In this document: positions 60,252 through 64,000 of the stretch, piece after piece | Position numbering within the stretch: the stretch's first letter is position 1 | Layout of the letters: each line of letters opens with the position of its first letter | NCBI GenBank assembly: GCA_020054475.1 | Contig: JAHWGJ010000006.1 | Span: 1 to 64,000 of the forward strand | DNA: 64,000 nt | Source: Thermoplasmata archaeon | GTDB lineage: Archaea > Thermoplasmatota > E2 > DHVEG-1 | Reading direction: 5' to 3' | The notes under the pieces: generated by a model | What the model saw: only the letters and a program-made list of their open reading frames with translations | What the model was told of the DNA's origin: nothing | Databases searched by the model: none | Made by a program: the position numbers and the translations under genes

Positions 60252-60877
60252 AATTTGTATCATTAATATCAAGTGGAATAGATTCACCAGTTGCAACATA
60301 TTTATTTTCAAAAAAATCAACTGAATTGATACTGATCCATGCAGATGGAAGACCTTACAACGATAATAGAGAAGTTAATAATTTTATGTCAATAGCAAAA
60401 TCTTTAAAAAAACAAACAAAAATTAAAATGAAATTTTTTTTGATTCCGCATGGAAAAAATCTAAATATTTATCAGAAAAATTGCAATAAAAAATATACTT
60501 GTATTTTTTGTAAAAGAATGCTTCTTAAATACGCAGAAAGTATCCTAATTGAAAATGAAGCTAGCGCGATAATAATGGGCGATTCCCTTGGACAAGTTGC
60601 ATCTCAAACATTATATAATATTAAGGTTATTGATCAAGCAATTAACACACCAATTTTGAGACCTTTAATAGGTTTGGATAAAGATAATATAATAAAAATC
60701 GCTAGAAAAATTGGAACTTATGATATTTCGATTTTACCCAAAGATGGTTGCAATGCAGTTCCATCAAAACCATCTACTAAATGTAAATTAGAAAATATAT
60801 TAATTGAAGAGGAGAAAATTAAAGTTGAGAAATTAGTTAATGATTCCATTAAACAAAAAGAAGAATTATTTATTTAA
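60248..60877 (+). CDS. ThiI-like PP-loop sulfurtransferase domain without THUMP
   Basis: MKFVSLISSGIDSPVATYLFSKK, CIFCKRMLLKYAESI, IIMGDSLGQVASQTL, ILRPLIGLDKDNIIKIARKIGTYD. Confidence 0.9.
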   Translation: MKFVSLISSGIDSPVATYLFSKKSTELILIHADGRPYNDNREVNNFMSIAKSLKKQTKIKMKFFLIPHGKNLNIYQKNCNKKYTCIFCKRMLLKYAESILIENEASAIIMGDSLGQVASQTLYNIKVIDQAINTPILRPLIGLDKDNIIKIARKIGTYDISILPKDGCNAVPSKPSTKCKLENILIEEEKIKVEKLVNDSIKQKEELFI

Positions 60878-60955
60878 ATTTATTTTAAACCTGTTTTATT
60901 AAATTTTTTAACAATTATTTTTTGTAAAATAGAAAAATTTAAAAACTAACAAAAC

Positions 60956-60971
60956 ATACTATATGATGTAT
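60956..60971. promoter_or_regulatory. NrdR box 1
   Basis: ATACTATATGATGTAT, close to acaCwAtATaTwGtgt. Confidence 0.6.
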
Positions 60972-60987
60972 ATAATTGAAAAATTAT

Positions 60988-61003
60988 ATACAATATATTG
61001 TAT
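60988..61003. promoter_or_regulatory. NrdR box 2
   Basis: ATACAATATATTGTAT, perfect palindrome with exact CwATATATwG core, 32 bp after box 1. Confidence 0.75.
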
Positions 61004-61027
61004 TATAAATTATTTGGAGAGGATGGA

Positions 61028-61495
61028 GTGGAATGCCCATATTGTAATCATATAGAAACAAAAGTTACTGATTCCAGAGATACAGGTAGTTATACTATTC
61101 GTAGAAGAAGAGAGTGTTTGAAATGCAATAAACGTTTTACAACATATGAGCATGTAGAAATGAATCCTGTTTTAATAATTAAAAAGGATGATAGGCGAGA
61201 AAAATTTGATAGAAATAAAATTAAAAAAGGAATAATGAAAGCATTAGAAAAACGCCCCGTATCACATGAAAAAATTGAGGAAATAATTGATAAGATTCAA
61301 GAAAAAGTTCGAAAATCTGGAAAAGAAGAGATTGAGAGCAATGTTATTGGTGAATATGTAATGAATGAATTGAAAGAAACAGATCAGGTTGCTTATATAC
61401 GATTTGCATCGGTGTATAGATCCTTTGCTGACATTACATTTTTTCAAAAAGAAATAAAAAATCTTACCAGGGAAAAAATTATTGAGGAGAGATAA
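61028..61495 (+). CDS. nrdR: Transcriptional repressor NrdR
   Basis: CPYCNHIETKVTDSRDTGSYTIRRRRECLKCNKRFTTYEHVE; likely GTG start at 61028 (track ORF starts at TTG 60998). Confidence 0.95.
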   Translation: MECPYCNHIETKVTDSRDTGSYTIRRRRECLKCNKRFTTYEHVEMNPVLIIKKDDRREKFDRNKIKKGIMKALEKRPVSHEKIEEIIDKIQEKVRKSGKEEIESNVIGEYVMNELKETDQVAYIRFASVYRSFADITFFQKEIKNLTREKIIEER

Positions 61496-61499
61496 GAAA

Positions 61500-63644
61500 A
61501 TGATAAGAAAAATTAGAAAAAGAGATGGAAAAGTTGTTGATTTTAATCCAATAAAAATTACAAATGCTGTTTGGAAAGCTGCTCAAGCTGTTGGCGGAAA
61601 AGATCATAGGAAAGCAGCATATCTAACAGATAAGACAATTGAAAATCTAGAAAAAGAATTAAAACGGGGTGAAATACCAACTGTAGAACAGGTTCAAGAT
61701 TTTGTTGAAAAAGCAATAATTGAAGAAGGGCACGCTAAAACTGCAAAAGCTTATATTTTATATAGAAAACAACACGAAGATATACGAAAAGTTGGAGGAT
61801 TACTACAAGATATTGATGTGGTTGATGGATATTTAAGTATGATGGATTGGAAAGTAAATGAAAACAGCAATATGAGCTACTCTTTACAAGGTTTGAATGT
61901 ATATGCAACTGAAAATATTGTTTCTAATTATTGGCTTAATAAAATATATCCTCCAGAGATAGGAGATTCTCATGTAAATGGTGATTTTCATATACATGAC
62001 CTTGGTACACTTGGAGCATATTGTGTGGGTTGGGATCTTAAAGATATATTATTATTGGGTTTTAGGGGGGTTTCAGGTAAAATCGAAAGCAAACCTGCAA
62101 AGCACTTTGGAACAGCTCTTATGCAAATAGTGAATTATTTATACACTCTACAAGGAGAAGCAGCAGGAGCGCAAGCTTTGTCTAATTTTGATACTCTTTT
62201 AGCACCATTTATTAGAAGTGATAAATTAAAATATAAAGACGTAAAACAAGAAATGCAAAAATTCTTATTCAATATGAATGTACCAACAAGAGTAGGATTT
62301 CAAAGTCCTTTTACAAATATTACAATGGATCTTACAATACCTGGTTATATGTACGAAGAACCCGTAATAATAGGGGGAGATTTAAGAGATGATAATTATA
62401 GTGATTATTTAGATGAAATGGATACTGTAAACAATGCCTTCGCAGAGATAATGAATGAGGGGGATGCAAAAGGCAGACCATTTACATTTCCAATTCCTAC
62501 ATATAATATCACGAAAGATTTCAATTGGAATAATGAGAATCTAGATCCGATTTGGAATATGACTGCAAAATATGGAATACCATATTTTTCAAATTTTATT
62601 AACAGCGATATGAAACCAGATGATTCAAGAAGTATGTGTTGTAGATTACGTTTAGATAATAGAGAATTAAGAAAAAGAGGGGGAGGTCTTTTTGGTGCAA
62701 ATCCAAAAACGGGATCTGTTGGAGTAGTAACAATTAACATGGCACGATTAGGTTATTTAGCAAAAAATGAAAATGAATTTTTTGATAGCCTTGATAAATT
62801 AATGAATATAGCAAAGGATAGCTTAGAGATAAAAAGAGAAGTAATTGAAAATTTGACATATAGTGGGCTACACCCATACTCAAGATTTTATTTAGCTGAT
62901 GTGAAAAAAACATTTGGAGAATATTGGAAAAATCATTTCTCAACAATAGGTCTTATTGGTATGAATGATGCACTACTAAACTTCATGAATAAAAGTATAG
63001 GGGAAAAAGAAGGAAAACAATTTGCAGAGAAAGTTTTGGACTATATGAGAAAAAGAATTGCAGATTTTCAGGAGGAAACTGGTAATATATTTAATCTTGA
63101 AGCAACACCTGCAGAAGGAGCTAGTTATAGATTAGCAAAAAACGATCATAATAAATATCCCGAAATTAGAACCTACAATCAAGAAGTATATTCAAATAAT
63201 GGAAATGGCGCTATCGAACCATATTATACAAACTCCACTCAACTTCCTGTAGGATATACTGACGATGTATTTGAAGCACTTGATTTGCAAGATTCATTAC
63301 AATCAAAATATACTGGAGGAACAGTATTACATATCTTTCTAGGTGAGAATGATCCATCCCCAAAATCAACTAAAAATCTCATAAGAAAAGTAGCTGAAAA
63401 TTATTCATTACCATATTATACAATAACACCAACTTTCAGTATATGTTCAGACCATGGATATCTATCAGGGGAACATAAATACTGCCCCACCTGCAAAAAG
63501 AATAAAAAAACAAACGAATGTGAAATATATTCAAGAGTAGTGGGTTATCTAAGGCCTGTAAGACAATGGAACAGAGGAAAACAACAAGAATTTAGTGATC
63601 GTAAAACTTTTAAAATAAAAGAAAAAAAATTAATGGTTGCTTAA
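61500..63644 (+). CDS. nrdD: Anaerobic ribonucleoside-triphosphate reductase
   Basis: ATP-cone N-terminus; C-terminal zinc site CPTCKKN and glycyl-radical loop RVVGYLRPVRQWNRGKQQEF. Confidence 0.96.
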   Translation: MIRKIRKRDGKVVDFNPIKITNAVWKAAQAVGGKDHRKAAYLTDKTIENLEKELKRGEIPTVEQVQDFVEKAIIEEGHAKTAKAYILYRKQHEDIRKVGGLLQDIDVVDGYLSMMDWKVNENSNMSYSLQGLNVYATENIVSNYWLNKIYPPEIGDSHVNGDFHIHDLGTLGAYCVGWDLKDILLLGFRGVSGKIESKPAKHFGTALMQIVNYLYTLQGEAAGAQALSNFDTLLAPFIRSDKLKYKDVKQEMQKFLFNMNVPTRVGFQSPFTNITMDLTIPGYMYEEPVIIGGDLRDDNYSDYLDEMDTVNNAFAEIMNEGDAKGRPFTFPIPTYNITKDFNWNNENLDPIWNMTAKYGIPYFSNFINSDMKPDDSRSMCCRLRLDNRELRKRGGGLFGANPKTGSVGVVTINMARLGYLAKNENEFFDSLDKLMNIAKDSLEIKREVIENLTYSGLHPYSRFYLADVKKTFGEYWKNHFSTIGLIGMNDALLNFMNKSIGEKEGKQFAEKVLDYMRKRIADFQEETGNIFNLEATPAEGASYRLAKNDHNKYPEIRTYNQEVYSNNGNGAIEPYYTNSTQLPVGYTDDVFEALDLQDSLQSKYTGGTVLHIFLGENDPSPKSTKNLIRKVAENYSLPYYTITPTFSICSDHGYLSGEHKYCPTCKKNKKTNECEIYSRVVGYLRPVRQWNRGKQQEFSDRKTFKIKEKKLMVA

Positions 63645-64000
63645 TGAAAATAGGCGGATTACAAAAAATATCATTATTGGATTATCCCAATAAATTAAGT
63701 GCAATAATTTGGACAGTTGGATGTAATTTACAATGTCCATATTGTTATAATAAGCAACTTTTAGATAAAAATACTATAAAAATCATTAATGAAGAAGATG
63801 TTCTTTTATTTCTAAAAAAACGAAAAGGGAAATTAGAAGCGTTATCTATTTCAGGAGGGGAACCTTTATTACACGAGGATATTTTTAATTTTTGTAATAA
63901 AGTTAAGAAAATAGGATATTTAATAAAAATTGATACAAATGGAACATTTCCAGATAAATTAAAAAAATTAATTGATGAACAACTTGTAGATTATATCTCA
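63644..64000 (+). CDS. nrdG: Anaerobic RNR activating enzyme (radical SAM), partial at the window edge
   Basis: MKIGGLQKISLLDYPNKLSAIIWTVGCNLQCPYCYNKQL; LEALSISGGEPLL. Confidence 0.92.
   Translation, partial: MKIGGLQKISLLDYPNKLSAIIWTVGCNLQCPYCYNKQLLDKNTIKIINEEDVLLFLKKRKGKLEALSISGGEPLLHEDIFNFCNKVKKIGYLIKIDTNGTFPDKLKKLIDEQLVDYIS

Noticed and set aside
1-64000. CRISPR arrays, rRNA genes, prophage or IS transposases
   Set aside because: No regularly spaced repeats, no rRNA signatures and no transposase/integrase or capsid ORFs were seen; the only mobile-element signal is the tRNA-Leu att-like duplication.

Overview
AT-rich archaeal chromosome segment, probably Euryarchaeota/Thermoplasmatota-like (lineage is inference). 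Diagnostic genes: CDC48/VAT ATPase, Orc1/Cdc6, Alba, TBP, aRF1, NMD3, tRNA-splicing endonuclease, thermosome N-terminus. Most of the window is densely packed housekeeping and metabolic genes. The less ordinary parts are: (1) a probable replication origin with a canonical ORB upstream of orc1/cdc6; (2) micro-ORFs missed by the ORF track, namely an acidic microprotein directly upstream of the thermosome and three zinc-ribbon microproteins; (3) a rearranged PEP-synthase-like locus whose N-terminal and central parts are encoded on opposite strands and abut; (4) a tRNA-Leu-associated 2.8-kb insertion flanked by a 15-bp att-like repeat and carrying a PAS-DUF835-wHTH sensor; (5) a degenerate tandem TBP paralog; (6) ThiI apparently split into two genes about 31 kb apart; (7) a NikR / ABC transporter / FmdE / HypA / Mrp-type HypB-like nickel locus with a candidate operator; (8) a GIY-YIG (DUF123-like) pseudogene with three lesions; (9) two NrdR boxes 32 bp apart in front of nrdR-nrdD-nrdG. 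All calls were made by reading sequence and recalled family motifs; no database search was run.
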